Assembly: GCF_036711975.1 (NCBI RefSeq)
Contig: NC_091968.1
Span: 24,909,001 to 24,973,000 of the forward strand
Source of the DNA: Onthophagus taurus
Taxonomy: Eukaryota; Arthropoda; Insecta; Coleoptera; Scarabaeidae
DNA length: 64,000 bases
Direction of reading: 5' to 3'
A model generated the notes under the pieces. That model did no database searches, was not told where the DNA came from, and was given only the letters and a program-made list of their open reading frames with translations. Below are positions 10,960-21,466 of this stretch, piece after piece. Position numbers and translations under genes: made by a program. The stretch's first letter is position 1. Each line of letters opens with the position of its first letter.

Positions 10960-11240
10960 TTACATTGCATAATTTTCATTCTCAGGTGTACATAACCGCC
11001 CACGTTCGAACGCTTGTTTTGATTCTTTCGTTAAAAATAAAATCGCAAATGTGTCCCAAGTGTGTTTCGTTGGCTTAATATCAAACGCCTAAAGAAAAAT
11101 GTTATATAAAAAGGGTTACCGTAAAAAACGTTGGTACGATTCCAAATCGAAATTTACAACTTGCGTTTCTAGTGACTTTACGCTATCACCTGGTTGCGAA
11201 TAAAATTCCCAACATCGTTAGTTACTTACTCGTATATGTC
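10960..11240 (-). CDS. Unrecognised small gene or gene remnant (candidate exons)
   Basis: On the minus strand, 11088-10960 is a clean 43-codon terminal exon preceded by TTTTTCTTTAG. It encodes AFDIKPTKHTWDTFAILF, then LTKESKQAFERGRLCTPE, and ends NYAM-stop. A second candidate exon, 11189-11120, has an acceptor (CGCAACCAG) and a donor (GTAACC) and encodes a stretch ending in VVNFDLESYQRFLR. A short upstream piece with ATG at about 11236-11238 ends at a GTAAGT donor. The phases of the last two exons do not agree, so an indel, a different exon border or decay must be assumed. I recognise no family. It would be divergent from sideroflexin, about 300 bp apart. Confidence 0.35.
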
Positions 11241-11548
11241 ATTGGTTGCTTGGATAGTGACGATTTGTACTCTTTAAAAATAAAAAGAACTTGGTGAGTA
11301 TCACACAAATAAAGTTTGTTTTTGTTCACGTGTTTGATTAATTTCCATCGCGTACTTTGGATTCAAAACACCCGGATAATAACAAAAACATCAATTTCTG
11401 TTATACAACAGTCTGGATAAAGACTTTCGTGTTTGTAGCCGATTCGATCACATAATCGTGAATTTAATTTAGTTTAATAAACGAATTAAATTTGTTCGTG
11501 TTTTTATTTTAATTAAAAAATCTTAGAAAAGTTTCGCACGAAAAGAAA

Positions 11549-12910
11549 ATGCCAGAAAGGATTAAAATTGACGAACCTCTTTGGGATCAGAACTCGTTTA
11601 TTGGGCGATTTAAGCATTTTTTATGGGTGACCGATTTCCGGACGTGCGTTTGTAGCGAAGATGAATTAATGAAGGCGAAAAGTTTGGTCGAACAATATCG
11701 TATTGGAAAAGAACCTCCTGGAACTACCGTTGATCAAGTTATTTATGCTAAAAAATTATACGAGAGTGCGTTTCATCCCGATAGTGGAGAATTACAAAAT
11801 GCCTTTGGAAGAATGTCTTTTCAAGTACCTGGTGGTATGGCCGTAACGGGGGCTATGTTACAATTTTATCGGTACGTTAAACAATTTATTTTGTGTTATG
11901 TAATAATATTTATTATTTTGTTATCTTTTATTGATAAGGTTTTATCAATTTTTTGTGAAATTCCATTAAACCTTAATCATCCACTGGAAAATTTTACCCA
12001 ATGACGTCATTTCAAAAAAGTTAGGTTAAATTTCGACGTTTAAAACGTCAAAATTAATTTTTTTATATTTATATTTTTAATTTAATAATAATAAATGTAT
12101 TAAGATCGTTTTTTTTTATGTATATCTAGAACTGCTCCGGCTGTAGTTTTTTGGCAATGGGTTAATCAATCTTTTAACGCTTTGGTAAATTTTACAAATC
12201 GGAATGCAAAATCTCCAATAAGTACCACTCAATTAGCGGTGGCTTATGTTTCTGCAACGGCTTCCGCTATGATAACCGCATTGGGTTGTAAAACGTACTG
12301 GCAAAAAAATGCCGGACCATTCATACAAAGATATGTACCTTTTGCTGCGGTCGCAGCCGCGAATTGCGCTAATATTCCTTTGATGCGTCAAACGGAGATA
12401 ATGTACGGCATTGATGTTGCTGATGATAAAGGGAAAATTGTTGGACAATCAAGATTGGCGGCCGGAAAAGGGATCTCTCAGGTTATATTTTCAAGAATTG
12501 TTATGTGTGCCCCTGGGATGTTAATTTTACCTGTAATTATGGAAAGATTGGAGAAATTTAATTGGATGAAGAAAATTCAACCGTTACACGCACCAATTCA
12601 AGTTATGTTTGTCGGTTGCTTGTAAGTAATTTTTTCTAACCTAAAAAATCAAAAATATTTTATAGTGTATATTTGGTTGCATAATTTACACAATTTATTT
12701 TAGCTTAGTATTTATGGTTCCAACGGCTTGTGCTCTTTTTCCACAAAGATGGTAAGTTTATTATTAAATAAATAAAAAATATTAAATTAATTTTGTAGTT
12801 CATTGAAAACTTCAACAATCGAATGGCTTGAACCAGAGCAATACGCAAAAATTAAGGAAACATGTGGAGCTAACATTCCTGAAAGGGTTTATTTCAATAA
12901 GGGCTTGTAA
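11549..12910 (+). CDS. SFXN2: Sideroflexin, SFXN2-like mitochondrial carrier
   Basis: Four exons, 11549-11871, 12130-12621, 12704-12751 and 12799-12910, join in phase to 324 codons plus stop, close to the 322 residues usual for the family. Landmarks in order are WDQNSFIGRFKHFL near the N terminus, AKKLYESAFHPDSGE, GRMSFQVPGGM, VFWQWVNQSFNALVNFTNRN, VPFAAVAAANCANIPLMRQ, PVIMERLEKFN, LHAPIQVM and the C-terminal VYFNKGL. These agree better with SFXN2 (GRMSFQ-PGGM, PVIMERLEK) than with SFXN1/3. Sideroflexins are multi-pass mitochondrial inner-membrane proteins. SFXN1/3 carry serine for one-carbon metabolism, and SFXN2 is linked to iron and haem homeostasis. The start ATG at 11549 follows a long AT-rich leader and gives the canonical N terminus. 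A broken copy of this locus lies just downstream. Confidence 0.95.
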
Positions 12911-13459
12911 AGCAATCCTTTTTAGATTGTTTTAACTTAATAATGAGAATTAATAGTCCTAAATTGCGACAATAGTAATATCTTAGAAACTTAAATTTGA
13001 CTTAAAAAGTACTTGATTTAAGAACTCATTTTTTTACAGATCTTTTTAGATGATTTTGAATCTTTATACTTTTCTTGCCAAGAGAATTAAGTACGTTTTT
13101 TATTGTTATTAATTTATTTATAAATCTATTACAATAATAGCAATTATATGCTCACTATCTTTCATCAGGTGATTTAAGCAATAATTTATTAACCTGTTTA
13201 TATATACAAATCGTTTTTATTTCGTTGTTATATTTCAATGTAATTTTATTTGGAGATTAATTAAAAATTATTAAAGAATTACTTGGGGCTTTTCTTTCCA
13301 CATAAATGAAATCGATTTCACCTTACTGTACAAAAATACGTTGATTTTTTGAAATTTTTTGTTGAAAACTTTGAAAAAGTTTGTTTAAATTTTTAAGTAA
13401 TTCCTTTTTTTATTCATCTTTATAGGAGGGTGGCTGTAGGCGACAAATGAATTTGTTAA
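12911..13459 (+). other. 3' flank of sideroflexin, no gene seen
   Basis: This is AT-rich sequence after the stop codon, presumably the 3' UTR and flank. The segment 13195-13330 (TACAAATCGTTTTTATTTCG and later AAATGAAATCGATTTCACC) is copied at 13935-14063. Confidence 0.6.
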
Positions 13460-14063
13460 CATACTAAATACCTACATTAAATGTTTTACAAAATACAAAT
13501 GTGTTTTAATTATTTGTGTATAAAACCAAAAAATGTCAATGAATCACCAACTTTGGAACAATTTGACAGGTAATATGACACTTATTTGACATTAAATGTC
13601 AAAATAAAAAAATACTTAATAATTTAATTATTGCGAAGATTTATTGTTAAATTAAATGAACAAGCTGATGATAAAGAGAAAATTGTTGGACAATCAAGAT
13701 TGGCGGCCGGAAAAGGGATCTCTCAGGTTATATTTTCAAGAATTGTTATGTGTGCCTCTGGGATGTTAATTTTACCTGTAATTATGGAAAGATTGGAAAA
13801 ATTTAATTGGATGAAGAAAATTCAACCGTTACACGCACCAATTCAAGTTATGTTTGTAAGTAATTTTTTCTAACCTAAAAAATCAAAATAATATATGGTG
13901 TATATTTGGTTGCATAATTTACACAATTTATTTTTATATACAAATCGTTTTTATTTCGTCGTTATATTTCAATGTAACTTTATTTGGAAATTAATTAAAA
14001 AATTACTTAGGGCTTTTCTTTGCACATAAATGAAATCGATTTCACCTTACTGTACAAAAATAT
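13460..14063 (+). pseudogene. Truncated tandem duplicate of the sideroflexin locus
   Basis: Three blocks lie in the same order as in the parent. They are an upstream block (13470-13655, like 10660-10945), the 3' part of exon 2 with its donor and intron start (13660-13930, like 12415-12700), and a 3' flank block (13935-14063, like 13195-13330). The exon piece keeps KIVGQSRLAAGKGISQ and LHAPIQVMFV with a single obvious change (CAPGML to CASGML), then runs into the GTAAGT donor. Exon 1, the 5' part of exon 2, and exons 3 and 4 are missing. The high identity of the exon part suggests a recent duplication followed by internal deletions. Confidence 0.88.
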
Positions 14064-14326
14064 GTTTATTTTATACATACAAAATAATATAGCAAAAAAA
14101 CAACCAAATATATATTTACTTAATCGAGTAAATAACTAAATAATAAATTATTTCTATTTACAATTAAGTTATAATTAGTTAATATAATTGTAAGTTCTAT
14201 GGCAATACATTTTACAAAGAAAATTAATGAATTTGGCAACAAATATGTCAAATTAATACATTTTTAAATCAATATTTTTTATGTTAGTTTCATCGTTAAT
14301 CATAATAAAAAATAGTCTTTATTTAA
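14064..14326. other. Short intergenic gap; 3' end of the PEAK gene
   Basis: AT-rich. On the minus strand an AATAAA (complement of 14318-14323) follows the PEAK stop codon within a few bases and could serve as its polyadenylation signal. Other candidates lie further on. Confidence 0.4.
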
Positions 14327-17300
14327 TTATGATTTAATACCATTTAAATTCCCCCCATTTTGTTTATTACTTGATTCCAACAATAAAGAAGCATCAGACA
14401 TCATTCTGGCCGTACTTCTTACCAAAAACAGCAAATGGCACTCTTCATACACATTCAATTGGACTTTTGTGCAAACTAAACCATGTAAAACGGTTGCCCG
14501 TTGTAAATCCAACCACCTCTGTAACGCCTGCTCACGCTCTTTAATACTATTACTCAACGCAACATCAGAAGGCCCCCATAAAGAAAACTCCAACACCGAT
14601 TTCGTTTGTGTCAATGAAACAGCTCGTTCGTTTTTCAATAAATTTTGGATCAAAGACGCAATTTTTGGGGGAATTTGAAGTTTTAACATAGCATTTGAGG
14701 CACATTGGCATAATGTTATGAATGTATCATCATCATTTTTTCGAATCGCATCCTCTCCAAGTCCTTGAAGAACATAAATCCGATAGTGGGTATCTTTATC
14801 CACTTCGCGAGAAAGCACGAAAGTTGATAAAGACGAAGGAAGCTCTTCAATTCCTTGAGCTTGCAAAACTTTTAATGAATTCACCAATTGCAAAAGAATA
14901 AAACTCGCATCTTTCCCATGATCGTCAATACTTTGACTCGACTTTGATTTTAATAAATCCCCATAACTTTCAATTGTATGAACTTGCATCCAAGGAAGTA
15001 TTGCCACAGAAGCTAAAAACAAAAAGAATTTAAAGATTTTATATAATTTGTTAATTAATTTTATGTTAAAATTCACCTTGAAGTTGTTTAATACTTGCAT
15101 CACCAGGTTTTTCTGGTAAATATTGAACCGGAATTAAATCGCTAAATTCCGTCACGGGCATTAAAGCATAAACACCCAAGGATAAAGTAGTCGTTGATGC
15201 CGTTCCGGTTGAAATGACGAGAGTTACATGTTGAGACCCCCAAATAGCTTGATGAAAAGCCCTCGGGCCGATTATAACAGATTGGGCGCTATTTTTAATC
15301 GTAAAATCGGTCCAACGAAGACTCGGAAGAGATTTTAAACCTCGTAAAGCCGGTTGGATTGGTGCATTTTGTTGAATCTAAATATAAAAATTCGTTTTTT
15401 AATTTATTTTTGTGGTTAAAAAGTATTAAAAATACATTTTCTAAAACTTGCGCTAAAGCTTCATGATTCGCTACAATTACGGCTCCGTAATTATCTTCGA
15501 GGTTTTTATGAACGATACTTCGACCTTTTTTCGAACGTAATTTATGGATTTTTCCATTCGTTGTACCCCATTGATGGTCATTTTCATCTTCGGCAATCTA
15601 AAATATAAAGATAAAAAATAATGAAGAAAAAATTTTGACAAGTTGAGGTTATGATTGGAAAAATTAATATTTAAATTTGACGTTTCAAATATGTCATTTT
15701 GACATTTTAAAATCAGCTGTTGCATTTCTTCCTAAAATTATTAAATTTTACGAAAAAAGAAACTTAATAGAACCTAAAAACCCATCATAACGTGTTTTTG
15801 AACGCCTAACTGTCTATTTAAAGTGATTTTATGCTCCACGAAGAGATTTTTCGTTTGATGTGAAGTTTCAATCGAAAGAACTAACCTAACTTTTTTCCGT
15901 CAATTTAAAATTTTTGGGATTTTAAAGAATCCGGATAATTTATTAAAATAGAAAGATGGTAAGTCGATTAATTTTATTAATTTTGAATCATTTAGTAATT
16001 CCATAATTTATAATTTTCATTAATTTAAGAATTTAAATGATTAGCTCACCCCATCTAACGGCATCCATCTAAATTAAATGTTATTTTTGACATTTTAAAA
16101 TCAGCTGTTGCATTTCTTCCTAAAATTATTAAATTTTACGAAAAAAGAAACTTAATAGAACCTAAATACCCATCATAACGCGTTTTTGAACGCCCAAACT
16201 ATCTATTTAAAGTGATTTTATACTCCACGAAGAGATTTTTCGTCCTAAATCAATCTGTGAAGTTTCAATCGAAAGAACTAACCTAACTTTTTTCCGTCAA
16301 TTTAAAATTTTTAGGATTTTAAAGAATCCGGATAATTTATTAAAATAGAAAGATGGTAAGTCGATTAATTTTATTAATTTTGAATCATTTAATATCTCCA
16401 TAATTTATAATTTTCATCAATTTAAGAATTTAAATGATTTGCTCACCCCATCTAACGGCATCCATCTAAATTAAATTTTATTTTTGACATTTTAAAATCA
16501 GCTGTTGCATTTCTTCCTAAAATTATTAAATTTTACGAAAAAAGAAACTTAATAGAACCTAAATACCCATCATAACGCGTTTTTGAACGCCCAAACTATC
16601 TATTTAAAGTGATTTTATACTCCACGAAGAGATTTTTCGTCCTAAATCAATCTGTGAAGTTTCAATCGAAAGAACTAACCTAACTTTTTTCCGTCAATTT
16701 AAAATTTTTAGGATTTTAAAGAATCCGGATAATTTATTAAAATAGAAAGATGGTAAGTCGATTAATTTTATTAATTTTGAATCATTTAATATCTCCATAA
16801 TTTATAATTTTCATCAATTTAAGAATTTAAATGATTTGCTCACCCCATCTAACGGCATCCATCTAAATTAAATTTTATTTTTGACATTTTAAAATCAGCT
16901 GTTGCATTTCTTCCTTAAATTATTAAATTTTATGAAAAAAGAAACTTAATAGAACCTAAAAATCCATCATAACGCGTTATTGAACGCCCAAACTGTTTAT
17001 TTAAAGTGATTTTATACTCTACGAAGAGATTTTTCGTCCTAAATCAATCTGTGAAGTTTCAATCGAAAGAACTAACCTAACAAGTGCAATTATCTTGGTT
17101 ATTATTATAGGTGAAGTATTATATTATAACTAAGACATTATATGGACTCTTTTTTTACACAGCATTTAATAACGTAATCAAAAAAATGTTTGCGGTTTTA
17201 GATTTTGAGATATTATGACAATTTTCGTTTTTTTAAATGGAAATAACCACTGATATTCGCTTATTAAATTCGTTATTTTTTTCTGATTACACAAATATGG

Positions 17301-20300
17301 GGTTAGATAGGTCTATTTCTTATTGTTTTAGAATAAAGCTAAAAATAAACTTTTTTTTAGTGTCGTCGAAGAAATTACATTTACAGTTTCCTGTAAATTA
17401 CGGTACTATAACTAAAAATTAAAAAAACATTTTTCTCCAATCCAAAACAATGCAATCCATTAAATATTTCCGTATTAACAGTTGGTGTAATAAACATAAT
17501 TATTTGTTTTTAAATACCAGAAAAATAATACCCCGTAATTTAAATAACGCCCCGTAATTTACAGGAAACTGTAAATTTCATTTCTTTGACGACACTAGAT
17601 TTCGGCGTGATTTTTCGTTAAGTTTTACACTTTTCAGCACTTTATTTTTTATTTGTAACGTATTACTTGAGTGATTTCCCATCGATTAAAAAAAAATTGT
17701 CGATTTTTAAGCCACTTAATGATTTTTTATACCCGCCATCTTTTGAGTGACACAACAATTTCGCGAAAATGACAGCGAAATCATAACATAACCTAATTCT
17801 TTTTAATTAATTATTTTTTAAAGTTAATTATTAATTTACCTCAGATTCGCTTCCACAAAAACTATAAGGTGAATAAATTTCCGATTCGGTTTCACTTCCG
17901 CAATAAGTTAAAGACAGCGATCTTGGAATAATCCCGCAATTTTGATATTTATTATTATTATAATAATTTTCTGAAGAAATATCAATATTGCTTTCCGATT
18001 TTTGACTTAACCCATTAAGTTCTCTTCTATTCCCGTTAGTTTTTGAATCACATTCGGGTGAACTCGAACGATTATTAACATAATCGTAATAATTTTCGTT
18101 CGAGTTTGAATTGGAATTTAAATTTTTAACATTCACATTTTCATAACCATTATTATTATTATTATTATTAGCTCTTTTTTGTTGTTGAGCTTCTCTTTCT
18201 CGCATACTCGCAGTTCGATGGGGTTTATTCGGCGTTAAAGCCGATCTAACCTCACCAATATTGGCATAAACAGTTTCGACTTTTTTTGAATTTAATATTT
18301 TCGAGTATTCTTTTTGTTTGTTTATAACTTGTTGTGATTTCGGGGGATGCGGAAGATTCGGTTTTGGGGTGTAATCTTCGTAATTTCTTGGTGGAGGAGC
18401 TGGTTTCATAACCGATTTATTTAATTGATTCAAATTTGAATAATCTGGAACATCTTGAAACGATGCTGATGGTGTTTTCGAAACAACCTCAACTTTATCA
18501 CCATTTAATTCCGATGGATGAACAATAACTAATCTTGGTTTTATTTGAGGGGCTGGTCCGAAATCTTCTGGTATTGTTAAATTAATTTTTTGTTGTTGCA
18601 AATCATTTTGAGTTGGTGTTTTATTTAAATCTTTGTTTGAACCCATGCGTAAAAATTTTTTTAACGAAAATCGAGCTCGCTTTTTCTTCTCTTCACTTTG
18701 TGCTAATAAATTATCGGAGGATAACGATAAAGATCTTCTTGGAAGCGGTTCCGGGGGTAAACCTTGGTAACTATTTGCATAAATATCTTCTAATTTCGGC
18801 GATTTAATCCTTTGATTATTAATCAACATCGAAAATCGATCCTTTTTATCATCAATTTTCTCATCGTCAGGTAACGGTGGTTTAGGAGCTTTTCTTTTAC
18901 TACCAGAATCTTGTTTTTCTAATTTAACAACTTTCGGTTTTCCGTTAATTAAATTATTAGTCGAAACTAAATTTTGGTTTAAATTAGTTTCCGATTTATT
19001 TTCAGTGTTGGGTATAAAAGTTGTTAAAACAACCGGTTGTGGATGATTTTCAATTGATGGAACGTTATTTATCGGTTTTCTTATAAGAATAGTGGACGGT
19101 TTACAAGGAATTTTCGGTTTATCTTGAATCGTACTTGTTTTAACTTGCCCATGTAAAAACGAACTGTTATGAGATGAATCAAACGTTGGGGGTGGTGTTA
19201 ATGGTAAAGCAGGAGGTTCAGATTCTTCGGGATCAGCACGACCATCGGGTTGTTCGCGATTTTGTGATGGAATTTTTAATTCTAAAAGAAAAAAAATACT
19301 TTAAAATTTTTGGGGTTATGTTCGTTTTGTTTACAATTTAACGCACTAACGCCATCTATTGAGATAAAAAGTAACATAGTTTGCTTTAAAAATGTTATTT
19401 ATAAAATAATTTTGAGTTGCTAAAAAGGTCGTTAAATTTGATTTTTGATGCCGTTTTTTGCTTATGTTAATTCCTAACGGTAAAGTATTTACAAATTGAA
19501 TATTTTAAAACGTTCCAAACGAGGAAATTGTACGCTATGGATTGTTTAAAGAAGTTAACTGTAAACATTATTAGTTAAGAACTGATTTTGGAGATGATAA
19601 TATCGAAAAATCTATAAATAACTTACTATTCTAGTATAGTAGTATTCTCTATTTTGTGATGAAATTACTAATTCTAAACGAAAAAAATTACTTTAAAATT
19701 TTTGAGGTTATGTTCGTTTTGTTTACAATTTAACACACTAACGCCATCTATTGAGATAAAAAATAACATAGTTTGGTCCAAAAATGTTATTTATAAAATT
19801 TTGATTTGCTAAAAAGGTCGTTAAATTTGATTTTTGGTGCCGTTTTTTGTTTATGTTAATTCCTAACGGTAAAGTATGTACTAATTGAATATTTTAAAAC
19901 GTTCCAAACGAGGAAATTGTACGTTATGGATTGCTTAAAGAAGTTAACTGTAAACATTACTAATTAAAAACTAGTTTTGTTGATGATATAATCGAAAAAA
20001 TCTATAAATAACCTACTATTCTAGTATAGTAGTATTGGCAATTTTGTGATGGAGTTATTATTACTTCTAAACGAAAAAAATTACTTTAAAATTTTTGAGG
20101 TTATGTTTGTTTTGTTTACAATTTAACACAGTAAGTAGCGCCATCTATTGAGAAAAAAATTAATGATTCTACAAACTTAATTTATTGTTAGTTTTTCTTA
20201 AAATTTACCTGGAATTTGTTTATTTTCTTCAATTATTAAAGAATTTTCCTCGCTACTTGAACTCCCAGTACTTGTTAAACTCGTATCGGACACTTCATCT

Positions 20301-21466
20301 TCTTTAACTTCTACTTTTTCTTTTACATTCTCCTTACTCATTTTAACATCAATTTTATTGTCATTCAAAGAAACCCTTTTTTCTAAATCATTTTTCTCGT
20401 TATCTTTATGTAGAAGAATTTTTTCTTTTCCATTAACATCCAATTTATTAATTTTGTCTTTATTATTAGAATTTAAATTTTTTGTGTTCATTAGTTCAAT
20501 TTTAGCGGTTGAAGTTTGATAAATAATCGGCTTTTCTTGATCTTTTTTAATAATCGCCGTCCGACTTAACCCATTCTTTCTTTCAGAAATCGTAGATTTA
20601 CCTTTAACATTATCGGACTCTTCATTCAAAGAAATTCCTTCATCATCCTGCTTTTTATTAACGTTGTCTTTATTCGTTATCGAATCTGGTTTTAATAGAA
20701 TTTCGGTTTCGATTTTTTTACGGTTATTTACAATTTGAATTGGATTTTTGCTTTTTTCTAACGTTTCGGATATTTCATCTAAAAGAGATTTTTCCTTTTC
20801 TGAACTTTTTGTTGTGTAAGATGTTAAAATAACGTTAGTTGGTTCTTTTTCTTTTATTTCTTTATCTTTAACAACATTTTTAGCTACGGGGATATGTGAT
20901 ATACCATTTTTATTATTATTAATATTATATTTCCGATTATTTCCTGTTATACTTGAATTTTCACCTTGACCAAAAGGTGTTACAGATACTAAAAGGGTTT
21001 GCTTTTTTCCTTCAGAATCTAATTGAGGTCTTCCTAACAATAAATGAGTATAACTTTTCTTCGTTTCATTTCCATTTTCAATTGTGATCGGAGGTAAATT
21101 TGCATTAAATTCTGTATTATTTTTTGTTAATTTCTCAAGTTCCTTATCATCGTTTAAAAAATCATCATCATCATCACTCGTTTCCTCACCATCTTCGTCG
21201 ATTTCTTCATCAGAAAAACAATCTTCGCCACCAAAACCGATAATTTCTACAAGTTCTTTGGTAAATTCCACTGAACGTTTTGGTTTTAATGATTTATTTG
21301 AGCTCGTTTTTATGATGCTTTCGATGGGTTTCTTCAATTTAATTGGGGTTGCTTTTAATTTTGGTGGGCATTCTTGATTGTGTTCATCTTTCGATTTAAA
21401 ACAGTTTGAGCATAAATCTTTTTTCCAAGCGTTTTGGACGAAATGTTGACAAATCGCCGACGACAT
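14327..21466 (-). CDS. PEAK1: PEAK1/PRAG1-family pseudokinase scaffold protein
   Basis: Five coding exons, 20209-21466, 17840-19281, 15436-15597, 15077-15377 and 14327-15012, join in phase to 1282 residues. The N terminus ICQHFVQNAWKKDLCSNCFK matches the PEAK1 start (TEHVWKPGECKNCFK). NGISHIP echoes GISHVP further on. The long middle is low-complexity and Asn/Lys-rich. It carries proline-rich runs (APPPRNYEDY) and tyrosine motifs (VYANIGE, YENVNV) fit for SH2/PTB partners. Exons 3-5 form the kinase-like fold. They contain FILLQLVNSLKVLQAQGIEE, where PEAK1 has its C-lobe helix. LEFSLWGP followed by RWLDLQRATVLHG matches the C-terminal dimerisation helices (CLLWGP, NWLDIKRTLLM). No HRD-like catalytic loop or DFG is visible, so it should be inactive. 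PEAK proteins scaffold Src-family, Shc, Grb2 and Crk signalling at the cytoskeleton. A 5' UTR exon starts at 21503 (acceptor TTTTTCTTGCAG). Confidence 0.9.
15714..17092. repeat. Tandem array, 3.5 copies of a ~390-397 bp unit
   Basis: CAGCTGTTGCATTTCTTCCT begins near 15714, 16102, 16499 and 16896 (spacings 388, 397, 397). Each complete unit ends a promoter-like stretch (CTAACCTAACTTTTTTCCGT) with AAAGATG|GTAAGTCG on the plus strand, which looks like a tiny first exon with its donor. The last unit is broken at about 17092, where a relic of the snap-back element begins. The array fills the PEAK intron between exons 2 and 3. A diverged relative lies at 24200-25420. Confidence 0.85.
17093..17585. 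mobile_element. Degraded partial copy of the snap-back element
   Basis: CAAGTGCAATTATCTT, TTATATGGACTC and GATTTTGAGATAT match the left arm of the 3395-4809 element, with many substitutions and small deletions. A reversed stretch (TACAGGAAACTGTAAATTTC) at about 17560 matches the other arm, so this is a collapsed palindrome. It lies within a PEAK intron. Confidence 0.75.
17590..17745. repeat. Right terminus of the foldback family (solo end)
   Basis: GTTTTACACTTTTCAGCACTT and TTGTCGATTTTTAAGCCACTTA align in reverse with the left ends at 443 and 8157. No matching left end is adjacent, so it is a solo end or a deletion remnant, close to the 3' side of PEAK exon 2. Confidence 0.6.
19257..20170. 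repeat. Tandem array (~398 bp) that includes the PEAK exon 2 acceptor
   Basis: GCCATCTATTGAG recurs at 19344, 19742 and 20142. GTTCCAAACGAGGAAATTGTA occurs in each full unit. The unit also contains the minus-strand acceptor and the first ~30 bases of PEAK exon 2. The true site is at 19282-19283, and copies are at 19674-19675 and 20067-20068. Almost the whole 927 bp intron 1 is this array. A further partial unit stands alone at 25795-26035. Confidence 0.85.

Noticed and set aside
8157..17740. A single giant foldback element from the left end at 8157 to the right end at 17740
   Set aside because: It would enclose the sideroflexin gene and the 3' exons of PEAK. The two ends are more simply solo remnants of the same family.
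21084..21377. 97-residue plus-strand frame rich in serine
   Set aside because: It is the antisense shadow of the acidic Asp/Glu stretch in PEAK exon 1.
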